Positions 1-5,204 are shown, counted from the stretch's first letter. The stretch is DNA of 5,570 nt from Candidatus Shapirobacteria bacterium (GCA_020056515.1 JAGVHP010000009.1:1-5570); one strand, 5' to 3'. Notes: generated by a model from the letters alone, not told the origin. Numbers and translations are program-made.

Positions 1-2
1 CC

Positions 3-170
3 GGATATTTGGCTTTTGTGGTTGGAGCTTTAATGTCGGTAATATTATTAGTGTTAAAAAAAGTTAAAAGAACCGATCCAATTCCGTTCGGACCATTTTT
101 GATTTTGGGAACGGGGGTAGCTTGGGCGTGGGGTGAGAAAATAATTAATATGGTAAATTTAATTAAATGA
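3..170 (+). CDS. pilD: Prepilin peptidase (PilD/GspO family, A24), C-terminal fragment
   Basis: This is the last 55 codons of a gene whose start lies before the window. The peptide begins GYLAFVVGALMSVILLVLKK, continues KVKRTDPIPFGPFLILGTG and ends at TGA 168-170. A hydrophobic segment, a short basic loop, an I-P-F-G-P-F motif and a final hydrophobic helix are the usual C-terminal architecture of A24 prepilin peptidases. These are integral membrane aspartyl proteases that remove the basic leader of type IV prepilins and N-methylate the new N-terminus. The catalytic aspartates are not in this fragment. Its stop overlaps the ATG of the first pilin (ATGA, 4 bp), so the two are probably translationally coupled. 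Recognition rests on the short C-terminal signature and on the eight pilin substrates that follow. The symbol is by function; comC or gspO would be equally fair. Confidence 0.85.
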   Translation, partial: GYLAFVVGALMSVILLVLKKVKRTDPIPFGPFLILGTGVAWAWGEKIINMVNLIK

Positions 171-826
171 AAAAGAAGGGTTTTACTTTGGTGGAGCTTA
201 TAATTGTAATGGCAATACTGTTGTTTATGGTGACGATGATGGTGGGTATTTTTAATTCGGTGGGGATATTTAATAAGGCCAGAGATGCCCGAAGAAAAAA
301 GGATATTGGTAGAATTAAGGTGGCTTTTGAAGATTATTACAACGATAAGGGCTGTTATCCGTCGCCGACAGTAGTGGCCAACTTAATGCTGGCGACAAAT
401 TGCAGTACGGGAGTGTTTAAGCCGTGGTTACCGTCCTGGCCATGTGACCCCAACGGTTCTCCTTATCAGATTGCCATAGATGCATTTGGGCTAAATGATT
501 GTTCGAGGTGGTTTAAAATATTAACTAGATTAGAAAATAAGAGTGACGCGGGAATCCCCATTGGTTGGAATCAAGGAGACGGTTGGGAATATTGGACATT
601 GGGGGGTTCGGCCACATCAGCTACGGCCAATTTCGGAGTTTCCAGCCCAAACGTGGTTTGGAACGATGTCCGAATGGATCCGGAATGTGTGGCCTATGGC
701 GGTTGTTATTATAGACCGGACATTGGCTTATGTAATTCGATTGGTAGTTGTGTCGGGCCGAATTGTTATCTGGGGCTGTGCCAGGATAAATGTCGGATGG
801 AATGTTGCGGGAGAGGGTGTAACTAA
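167..826 (+). CDS. Type IV prepilin (PilA/GspG-like) with cysteine-rich C-terminus
   Basis: A 219-residue prepilin. The class III leader MKKKG is followed by FTLVE, so cleavage is expected after Gly5 with the +5 glutamate at Glu10. Residues 6-30 form the hydrophobic N-terminal helix. A charged helix follows (KARDARRKKD at about 37-46, then FEDYYND and GCYP at 54-65), the pattern shared by the next four genes. A WPCDP stretch (91-95) and an LTRLEN strand (119-124) match equivalent spots in the paralogues. It is the longest of the five, because of an extra C-terminal domain of about 80 residues holding 10 of its 14 cysteines (Cys174 to Cys218), including CC at 213-214. The ATG overlaps the prepilin peptidase stop and has no clear ribosome site, so coupling is likely. 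It is probably a surface pilin subunit stabilised by disulfides; whether it is a major subunit or a tip adhesin cannot be told from the sequence. Confidence 0.88.
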   Translation: MKKKGFTLVELIIVMAILLFMVTMMVGIFNSVGIFNKARDARRKKDIGRIKVAFEDYYNDKGCYPSPTVVANLMLATNCSTGVFKPWLPSWPCDPNGSPYQIAIDAFGLNDCSRWFKILTRLENKSDAGIPIGWNQGDGWEYWTLGGSATSATANFGVSSPNVVWNDVRMDPECVAYGGCYYRPDIGLCNSIGSCVGPNCYLGLCQDKCRMECCGRGCN

Positions 827-851
827 AGATTTTTTGTGGTAGATTTAAGTA

Positions 852-1358
852 GTGAAAAAAGGCTTTACTTTAGTAGAACTATTGATCGTGGTGGCAATTA
901 TGATGATTTTGGTAACAATTACGGTAACTCAATTCCAAACCGCCAAGAAAAAAGCGGCTGATGTAGCCAGAAAGTCTGATTTAAACAGTGTGTCAAAGGC
1001 ATTGCAAATGTATTTTGCTGATTATGGTAAGTTTCCGGCAGCGAGTGGTCCCGGAGAAATTATGATTGGAGGGGCGGCTCTAGAGTGGGGTGGAGAGCTT
1101 ATTGACGGAGATTATATTTATATGAAGGTACTACCAAGGGAAAATAAAATCGGAGCACCGCCATATTGTTATAAAGTTGATGATATTACGACTCCAAAAA
1201 AATACGCCTTGTTTACCATGTTGGAAAATACGACGGATAGCGAATGTCATATGAGCGGGGAGGTGGGAGTTTATAGCTGCGGTAATGCCGGGGATAAATA
1301 TTGTTTTTCTTACGTGTCCCCAAATACCAGTTTAAACACAATTGGTGATTTACAATAA
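852..1358 (+). CDS. Type IV prepilin (PilA/GspG-like), GTG start
   Basis: A 168-residue prepilin. The leader MKKG is cut before FTLVE (Gly4, +5 Glu9), and the hydrophobic helix runs to about residue 28. The spacer helix AADVARKSDL...ALQMYFADYGKFP (35-62) is a variant of the ARD...YY...YP pattern of the neighbours. A later LFTMLEN segment (120-126) matches the conserved LEN strand of the paralogues. Four cysteines (106, 132, 143, 151) suggest two disulfides in the globular head. The start must be GTG 852, because an in-frame TAA lies at 846-848 and the leader begins directly after it. No Shine-Dalgarno is visible in the 25-bp gap from the preceding gene. The 3' end overlaps the next pilin. GspG/PulG-type pseudopilin is an equally valid family name. 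Confidence 0.88.
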   Translation: MKKGFTLVELLIVVAIMMILVTITVTQFQTAKKKAADVARKSDLNSVSKALQMYFADYGKFPAASGPGEIMIGGAALEWGGELIDGDYIYMKVLPRENKIGAPPYCYKVDDITTPKKYALFTMLENTTDSECHMSGEVGVYSCGNAGDKYCFSYVSPNTSLNTIGDLQ

Positions 1359-1785
1359 AAAAAGTGGTTTTAGTTTAGTTGAATTATTAGTGGTAATTAG
1401 TATTATTGCGGTGATTTCGGCGATAACATTACCAAATTTTATGGGGGCTCGGGAAAGGGCTCGGGATGCTCAAAGAGTCAGTGATATGAATGCCATTAAA
1501 AATTCTTTGCGAATGTATTACAACGATAAACAGGCCTATCCAACCCCGGCCGGAGGCATGTTTGATGCGGGAATGACCGTTTATATGCCATCAATTTTAA
1601 ATTTGGGTTATACCTATACCTATGAGCAAAGTAATGGCGGCGATGGTTTTAATTTGTGTTTAAGACTGGAATCAGGGGTAGGTGATGATGACGTTAATTC
1701 ACAAAGGAAATGCGGGGTAGGAACCGGGCTGGTGTGTGGATTGGGTCAAACAACTGATAAATTATTTGTTGTCTGTGCAAATTAG
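1345..1785 (+). CDS. Type IV prepilin (PilA/GspG-like), overlapping start
   Basis: A prepilin of about 146 residues. The leader (M/V)IYNKKSG is cut before FSLVE, with the +5 glutamate in place, followed by the hydrophobic helix LLVVISIIAVISAITL. The spacer helix carries RERARDAQR, then SDMNAIKNSLRMYYND and AYP, the closest match in the set to the shared pattern. FNLCLRLES corresponds to the LEN strand of the paralogues, and four cysteines could pair in the C-terminal half. Two in-frame starts exist, GTG 1345 and TTG 1342, both inside the 3' end of the previous gene, giving 14- or 17-bp overlaps. GTG was chosen as the commoner start; no Shine-Dalgarno separates them. The overlap implies translational coupling. 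A structural or minor pilin is likely. Confidence 0.86.
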   Translation: MIYNKKSGFSLVELLVVISIIAVISAITLPNFMGARERARDAQRVSDMNAIKNSLRMYYNDKQAYPTPAGGMFDAGMTVYMPSILNLGYTYTYEQSNGGDGFNLCLRLESGVGDDDVNSQRKCGVGTGLVCGLGQTTDKLFVVCAN

Positions 1786-1790
1786 TTATT

Positions 1791-1823
1791 AATTACGAAT
1801 TATGAATTACGAATTACGAATTA
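1791..1823. repeat. Tandem 7-bp AATTACG-type repeat array 1
   Basis: Four full units plus a partial one: AATTACG, AATTATG, AATTACG, AATTACG, AATTA. The second unit reads AATTATG and supplies the ATG (1802) of the next pilin. The following units are translated as NYELRI in its leader. The same repeat recurs at the next two gene junctions. Confidence 0.9.
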
Positions 1824-2224
1824 AAAAGAATTTTGGGTTTACATTATTTGAGCTGCTGGTTAGTATTTCGATTATTGCCATTATGGTGGCAGTTGCCTCG
1901 ATGTCTTATTCAACGGCTTCAAAAAAAGCCAGAGACAGCCGGCGGATTGAAGATATAAGTGCGATTCAAAAAGCAGCCGAGCAGTACTATTCTCAAAATA
2001 ATTATGTATATCCATCAACAATTGGGGCTTTTGTAACAGGAGGGGTGATGCAACTTTGGCCAGCTGACCCGAAAGGAGTGGGGTGGACGGCCTATGCTTA
2101 CAACATTGCCACCACTTATTGCGTTTGCGCGGCGGTGGAGAATGCTAGTTTAGGTAATTCATCGGCAAATAATTGTACTTTCGCTGCTAGTGGCATTTAT
2201 TTTTGCGCTAAAAGCCAACAATAA
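1802..2224 (+). CDS. Type IV prepilin (PilA/GspG-like) with repeat-derived leader
   Basis: A 140-residue prepilin. The leader MNYELRIKKNFG is cut before FTLFE (Gly12, +5 Glu17), with a hydrophobic helix at about 13-35. The spacer helix KKARDSRRIEDISAIQ leads to AEQYYSQN and VYP (about 41-71). WPADPKG (86-92), followed by an aromatic strand (TAYAYN), resembles the DP-turn of GspG-type pilins. CVCAAVEN (107-114) is the LEN-strand equivalent, and four cysteines (107, 109, 125, 135) are present. The ATG and first seven codons come from the 7-bp repeat array, so the leader is longer than the four to six residues of a typical class III signal but still ends in basic residues and Gly. No ribosome site is visible; the ATG lies 16 bp after the previous stop. 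It is expected to be a pilin of the same fibre system. Confidence 0.87.
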   Translation: MNYELRIKKNFGFTLFELLVSISIIAIMVAVASMSYSTASKKARDSRRIEDISAIQKAAEQYYSQNNYVYPSTIGAFVTGGVMQLWPADPKGVGWTAYAYNIATTYCVCAAVENASLGNSSANNCTFAASGIYFCAKSQQ

Positions 2225-2228
2225 AGTT

Positions 2229-2287
2229 AATTACGAATTATGTCCACAGGATTTCAAATGATTCAAAATTACGAATTAAGAATTAAG
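2229..2287. repeat. Interrupted 7-bp AATTACG-type repeat array 2
   Basis: Two clusters of the same heptamer: AATTACG, AATTATG (2229-2242) and AATTACG, AATTAAG, AATTAAG (2267-2287), separated by 24 bp of unrelated sequence. The first cluster again makes an ATG (2240). The second is translated as NYELRIK in the pilin leader. Confidence 0.85.
2248..2251 (+). promoter_or_regulatory. Possible Shine-Dalgarno AGGA before ATG 2258
   Basis: AGGA with a 6-nt spacer to ATG 2258 favours that codon over the upstream in-frame ATG 2240, which has only repeat sequence before it. It lies in the non-repeat spacer of array 2. Confidence 0.4.
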
Positions 2288-2686
2288 AAAGAAATTAAAA
2301 TTAAAAATAAAGGGTTTTCTTTGGTGGAATTGATTGTGGTGGTAACCATAATTGCGGTAATTTCGGTGGTAGGAATGGTTAGTTTTACCGGAGCCAATAA
2401 AAAAGCTCGGGATAATCGCCGACAGGCTGATTTGGAAAAATTAAGAATTGCACTAGAAATGGTAAGGCAAGTGGGGACAACTTATCCTTCCGCCTCTGCC
2501 GAAGAACCGGTGGGACTGGTGCCTGGTTATATTCAGATTTTACCGACTGACCCCAAGAGCGGGAGTTATCGTTATGCGGTCGCCGGGGGACAGTATACTT
2601 TTACCCTGGATGCCAAAATGGAAGATTTAGGGTCGACGAATGGGAGTTATGGATCGGGGTACAACTATCGGGTGACAAATCCATAA
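2258..2686 (+). CDS. Type IV prepilin (PilA/GspG-like), cysteine-free, long leader
   Basis: A prepilin of 142 residues from ATG 2258 (148 from ATG 2240). The leader MIQNYELRIKKEIKIKNKG is unusually long and basic and is cut before FSLVE, with the +5 glutamate present. Its NYELRIK part is translated from 7-bp repeats. After the hydrophobic helix come NKKARDNRRQADLEKLRIAL and TYP, the shared spacer motif with the YY replaced. LPTDPKSGSYRYAV is a classic GspG-like DP-turn, and DAKMEDLGS is the LEN-strand equivalent. It is the only one of the five without cysteine in the mature part and the one closest to an ordinary GspG/PulG core. ATG 2258 was preferred because of an AGGA six bases upstream; ATG 2240 remains possible and does not alter the mature protein. 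Confidence 0.86.
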   Translation: MIQNYELRIKKEIKIKNKGFSLVELIVVVTIIAVISVVGMVSFTGANKKARDNRRQADLEKLRIALEMVRQVGTTYPSASAEEPVGLVPGYIQILPTDPKSGSYRYAVAGGQYTFTLDAKMEDLGSTNGSYGSGYNYRVTNP

Positions 2687-2688
2687 AT

Positions 2689-2723
2689 AATTATCAATTA
2701 TCAATTACGAATTACGAATTACA
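2689..2723. repeat. Tandem 7-bp AATTACG-type repeat array 3
   Basis: Five uninterrupted heptamers: AATTATC twice, AATTACG twice, then AATTACA. No unit reads AATTATG, so the array provides no ATG, unlike arrays 1 and 2. The in-frame position that would be the start of the next pilin reads ACG (2714-2716). Confidence 0.9.
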
Positions 2724-3229
2724 AATTTCCAAGAAACGCTTTTACTTTTATCGAGTTAATGGTGGTGATAACGGTTGGGGCGGTGGTGATGGGAATGGGA
2801 ATGGTATATCTTAACCGCTTTAACAGCCGGCAAAGATTGGAATCGGTGAGGGAAGAAACTATTTCCAATTTACGGTTGGCTCAAAATTATGCCAAGGCCA
2901 GGCAGTCACCGGTGGGAAGCAGTGAGAATTTAACCTATGTTGAAGTTAGGGTGGTGGGTGACAACTTAGTAGCCGGGATAAACGGAGTGGGGACGACTTA
3001 TTTTAATCAGAAATTAGCCAACACCGGAATTGGGATAAGTTTGAATCCGTCGGTGTTGTATTACTGGGGAGGCAGCGGTCAGCTGGCGACAAACACCAGT
3101 GGATTTTTGTATGGAGCCGGCGATACGGCCACAGTAATAATTAGGTCAACGAAAGAAACAGTTGGCCGCGACATTTTATCAATTAGTGCTTTGGGATCAA
3201 TTACATCAGGAGTCTATGTGGCAGAATAA
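2714..3229 (+). CDS. Minor pilin, GspH/FimT-like, non-canonical start
   Basis: A pilin of about 171 residues if read from ACG 2714. The in-frame sequence gives NYKFPRNA, then FTFIE and LMVVITVGAVVMGMGMVYL, which is a prepilin signal with Ala instead of Gly at -1 and Glu at +5. The first ATG (2759) falls inside the signal helix, after the +5 Glu, so a protein starting there could not be processed as a pilin. After the helix, NSRQRLESVREETISNLRLA and QNYAKARQSPV match the GspH/FimT layout, followed by a beta-rich head with no cysteines. The family assignment rests on this helix and on its place before the I- and J-like genes. No standard start lies between the previous stop (2684-2686, same frame) and 2759, so the start is inferred. 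The gene may use ACG or ATT, or may have lost its start. The rest of the frame is intact. Confidence 0.65.
   Translation, partial: TNYKFPRNAFTFIELMVVITVGAVVMGMGMVYLNRFNSRQRLESVREETISNLRLAQNYAKARQSPVGSSENLTYVEVRVVGDNLVAGINGVGTTYFNQKLANTGIGISLNPSVLYYWGGSGQLATNTSGFLYGAGDTATVIIRSTKETVGRDILSISALGSITSGVYVAE
3208..3212 (+). promoter_or_regulatory. Shine-Dalgarno AGGAG before ATG 3216
   Basis: AGGAG inside the 3' end of the GspH-like gene, three bases before ATG 3216 (a short spacer). It supports 3216 rather than the upstream in-frame ATG 3162 as the start of the GspI-like pilin. Confidence 0.5.
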
Positions 3230-3614
3230 GGGACAAGGAATTATGGAGGGGGTGTTTGCTATCGGAATTATCGGACTGATAATGTCCGGGGTGGCAGTGT
3301 TGATTTTGATGACGTTGAGTAGTAACAAAAATAGTTTTGATCGAAGAAAGGCCACCGAATTGGGGACGGTGGTGATGGAGGAACTAATATCGCAAGCCCA
3401 AAACGATACTGAAAATTTCTGGAAACTAAACAGCAGCGCCAACAACACCCGGAGTGGATATGGCGGCTATGTTTACGACATCGGGATGACTAATATCACC
3501 ATTAATGGCTGTGGGGTGGGAAAAACTGATTGCGCCGAAGTGGTGATAGAGGTGGGATTTTCCGGACGTAGCCCACAGAGTATATATTTAAATAGATTTT
3601 TTAGTAAACAATAA
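3216..3614 (+). CDS. Minor pilin, PilV/GspI-like
   Basis: A 132-residue protein. The leader MWQNKG is followed by QGIME, giving Gly at -1 (residue 6), Gln rather than Phe at +1 and Glu at +5 (residue 11), then the hydrophobic stretch GVFAIGIIGLIMSGVAVLIL. A KGQ..E-type signal is typical of PilV/GspI-like minor pilins. RRKATELGTVVMEELISQA (43-61) is the usual helix continuation, and the C-terminal strand runs VVIEVGF to IYLNRFFSKQ. Two cysteines (99, 106) could pair. ATG 3216 was chosen over ATG 3162 because it places the leader directly before the processing site and has an AGGAG upstream; 3162 would add 18 residues read from the previous gene in another frame. It overlaps the GspH-like gene by 14 bp and the next gene by 1 bp, so this is a tightly coupled H-I-J unit. 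Confidence 0.82.
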   Translation: MWQNKGQGIMEGVFAIGIIGLIMSGVAVLILMTLSSNKNSFDRRKATELGTVVMEELISQAQNDTENFWKLNSSANNTRSGYGGYVYDIGMTNITINGCGVGKTDCAEVVIEVGFSGRSPQSIYLNRFFSKQ

Positions 3615-4108
3615 TGAAAAGAGGTTTTACCTTGATAGAAACATTGGTGGTGGTGGGGATAACAGGGTTACTGATAGTGTCGGCGGGGGGGGTGTTGACT
3701 GGTTTTTTGAAGGCCAAGAGAGGGGCGGAAGTCAGTAAGACGGTTCAAGCGGCGGCAGCGGCGGTGACAGAACGACTAAAAATGAATTTACTGGAGGTGG
3801 CGGGGTCAATAAACTGCGGTACCGGTGTTGGTGAGACGGCGATGACTTTTGAAACCGGTGACGGCGGTCAAACAAAATTGATTTGTGATTATGCCGGTAA
3901 TAAAATTGCTTCGGAATCGGCTCACGGAAATTATAATTTGTTGAATGAAGGGGTAATAATTGTCAATTGCGCTGAATTTATTAACTGTACTACCCTACCC
4001 TCAACTGAAATATCACTGGTTAAATTTAAGTTTTCATTGGGGGTAAGCGGCGGGGATCTCGGAAGTAATTCCTGGACATTTGAAAGCAAAGTGGCGGTGA
4101 GAAAATGA
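3614..4108 (+). CDS. Minor pilin, PilW/GspJ-like
   Basis: A 164-residue prepilin. The leader MKRG is cut before FTLIE (Gly4, +5 Glu9), with the helix TLVVVGITGLLIVSAGGVL. An alanine-rich segment (QAAAAAVTERL, 45-55) continues the helix, and the head ends in LVKFKFSLGV...VAVRK. Four cysteines (68, 91, 119, 125) are present. Its position as the last of an H-I-J triple and its C-terminal V-x-F-x-F strand fit GspJ/PilW-type minor pilins, which in other systems join H and I in the initiating tip complex. The ATG overlaps the previous stop by one base (TAATG). The last 30 codons (4016-4108) occur a second time at 5243-5335 with an identical peptide but 16 silent base changes, suggesting that this 3' end came in by recombination together with the Fic gene that follows. 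Confidence 0.82.
   Translation: MKRGFTLIETLVVVGITGLLIVSAGGVLTGFLKAKRGAEVSKTVQAAAAAVTERLKMNLLEVAGSINCGTGVGETAMTFETGDGGQTKLICDYAGNKIASESAHGNYNLLNEGVIIVNCAEFINCTTLPSTEISLVKFKFSLGVSGGDLGSNSWTFESKVAVRK
4016..4108 (+). repeat. Direct repeat copy A (3' end of GspJ-like pilin)
   Basis: These 93 bp form the functional end of the pilin gene and match 5243-5335 at 77 of 93 positions without gaps. All differences are synonymous, including AGT against TCC for one serine and TGA against TAA for the stop. The two copies bracket the operator and the Fic gene. Confidence 0.93.
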
Positions 4109-4117
4109 TAGTTGTAT

Positions 4118-4142
4118 TAATCGTCTCATTATGAGACGATTA
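4118..4142. promoter_or_regulatory. Perfect 12-bp inverted repeat, probable operator of the Fic gene
   Basis: The arms TAATCGTCTCAT (4118-4129) and ATGAGACGATTA (4131-4142) are exact reverse complements around a single T. A third half-site, ATGAGACG, recurs at 4153-4160 inside the start of the Fic gene, in the same orientation as the right arm and 22 bp (about two helical turns) from it. The site abuts a TATAAT and lies next to a gene with an N-terminal winged helix, so autoregulation is the natural inference. A terminator is less likely: no T-run follows and the single-base loop is too short without unpairing the centre. Confidence 0.7.
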
Positions 4143-4146
4143 TAAT
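4141..4146 (+). promoter_or_regulatory. Candidate -10 box (TATAAT) for the Fic gene
   Basis: An exact TATAAT overlaps the last two bases of the inverted repeat. The best -35-like hexamer, TTGTAT at 4112-4117, is 23 bp away, longer than the usual 16-18. The expected transcript start (about 4152) would lie just inside the frame from ATG 4149, so either transcription starts slightly earlier on a leaderless message or translation starts further in. The region is AT-rich, so this is tentative. Confidence 0.4.
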
Positions 4147-4148
4147 AT

Positions 4149-5204
4149 ATGAATGAGACGGTCGATCTGAATCAGAGGCAGAAGATTATATTAAATATCG
4201 TGTCGCAGGAAGGAAATATGTCGAGACAGGCTATTTCCCTGGCCCTAAAGAACATTTATCCGGTATCGAAGGCAACATTAGCACGTGATTTGAAAATTTT
4301 GTCATCACAAAGATTAATTGGGAGTACAGGCACGGGGCCAAGTTGGAGATATCAACCGGTGGGCCACCCCTTACTGCATATCATTGATTTGGGCTTATAT
4401 TTTCAACAGGAACCCGACGATCGGTTGGGAGTAAAAACATCTTTTCAATCAGATATCTTTAAAAAATTAACAGGCTTGTTTAATGCTGATGAAAAGCAGG
4501 GACTGGGAAGTGTTTTTAGGTCATTTAGCCAAACCAAGAAAAATCTAGACAGGACAATAATGGTGAGGGAGCTGGAGAGATTTTTAATCGAGCTTTCATG
4601 GAAGTCATCAAAAATTGAGGGAAATACTTATACTCTGCTGGAAACTGAAGCGCTAATAAAAGAGCAGAGAGAGGCAAGCGGTCGAAGTCGACAAGAGACT
4701 CGGATGATATTGAATCACAAAGAGGCTTTTAAGCTGATTTTAGACAATACCGGTGATTTTAAAATCGTAAAGCTAAACACCTTATTGGAATTGCATAATG
4801 TATTAGTTGGTGGTTTAGATATTGGTGGGGGGATCAGAAAAAATGCGGTGGGAATAACAGGGACCCGATATCGACCTCTGGATAATGAGTGGCAGATTCG
4901 GGAAATGCTGGGGAAACTGCTCGAGACTGTTAATAGAGCGAACTATCCTCTGGAGAAGGCGTTGGTGGTGAATTCAATGATTGCTTATTTACAGCCCTTT
5001 TCCGGTGGGAATAAGAGAACTGCCAGAATGTTTGCCAACGCTATTTTAATGGCCTACGATTACTTTCCTCTTTCTTACCGAAGTGTGGATGAAAATGAGT
5101 ATAAACAGGCGATGATTTTGTTTTATGAAACTAATAACTTATATCACCTCAAGAGGTTATTTCTGGAACAGTATCGGTTCGCTTTGGCGACATATTTTGG
5201 TTAG
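4149..5204 (+). CDS. Winged-helix Fic-domain protein with altered Fic motif
   Basis: A 351-residue protein. Residues 7-70 form an N-terminal winged helix: LNQRQKIILNIV, SRQAISLAL, then SKATLARDLKIL as recognition helix and a wing ending GPSWRYQP. The Fic region covers about 140-345. SSKIEG (153-158) fits the (S/T)xxxE(G/N) inhibitory motif found N-terminal to the Fic core in class II Fic proteins. The active-site loop reads QPFSGGNKRTAR (282-293), where the canonical form is HxFx(D/E)GNxRxxR. Thus the catalytic His is Gln282 and the acidic metal-binding position is Gly286, while Phe284, Asn288, Arg290 and Arg293 remain. The end (DENEYKQAMILFYETNN, then FLEQYRFALATYF) is typical of HTH-Fic proteins. 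Active Fic enzymes usually AMPylate proteins; this one may be inactive, altered or purely regulatory. ATG 4149 keeps the whole winged helix. ATG 4218 has a better ribosome site but would delete its first helix. The gene sits between two copies of a pilin 3' end, suggesting acquisition. Confidence 0.88.
   Translation: MNETVDLNQRQKIILNIVSQEGNMSRQAISLALKNIYPVSKATLARDLKILSSQRLIGSTGTGPSWRYQPVGHPLLHIIDLGLYFQQEPDDRLGVKTSFQSDIFKKLTGLFNADEKQGLGSVFRSFSQTKKNLDRTIMVRELERFLIELSWKSSKIEGNTYTLLETEALIKEQREASGRSRQETRMILNHKEAFKLILDNTGDFKIVKLNTLLELHNVLVGGLDIGGGIRKNAVGITGTRYRPLDNEWQIREMLGKLLETVNRANYPLEKALVVNSMIAYLQPFSGGNKRTARMFANAILMAYDYFPLSYRSVDENEYKQAMILFYETNNLYHLKRLFLEQYRFALATYFG
4207..4214 (+). promoter_or_regulatory. 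Internal Shine-Dalgarno-like AGGAAGGA before ATG 4218
   Basis: Two AGGA cores lie 7 and 3 bases before the in-frame ATG 4218 (Met24 of the Fic protein). This is the strongest ribosome-site-like sequence near the gene's start. It could allow a shorter product lacking the first helix of the winged-helix domain, or it could be chance within codons for Q-E-G. Confidence 0.35.

Noticed and set aside
168..170. TGA read as glycine (as in Gracilibacteria/SR1)
   Set aside because: TGA 168-170 and 4106-4108 both sit where known families should end, the first forming an ATGA overlap with the next gene. The second copy of the pilin end uses TAA at the same place.
543..842. 99-codon + strand frame inside the first pilin
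   Set aside because: It is an out-of-frame shadow of the pilin at 167-826, with no leader, domain or ribosome site. The pilin frame has clear prepilin features throughout.
1791..2723. CRISPR-like array
   Set aside because: The repeats are contiguous 7-bp units without regular spacers, placed between protein genes, with no cas genes.
3162..3215. N-terminal extension of the GspI-like pilin from ATG 3162
   Set aside because: It would put 18 residues read from the GspH-like gene before MWQNKG. The leader is complete from ATG 3216, which has an AGGAG upstream.
3206..3448. 80-codon minus-strand frame
   Set aside because: It lies opposite the GspI-like pilin, and its apparent hydrophobic content is a complement of the pilin helix. 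Nothing else in the window is on this strand.
4118..4146. Palindrome as an intrinsic terminator of the pilin operon
   Set aside because: The stem is only moderately GC-rich, has a one-base centre and is followed by TATAAT rather than a T-run. A repeated half-site at 4153 fits an operator better.
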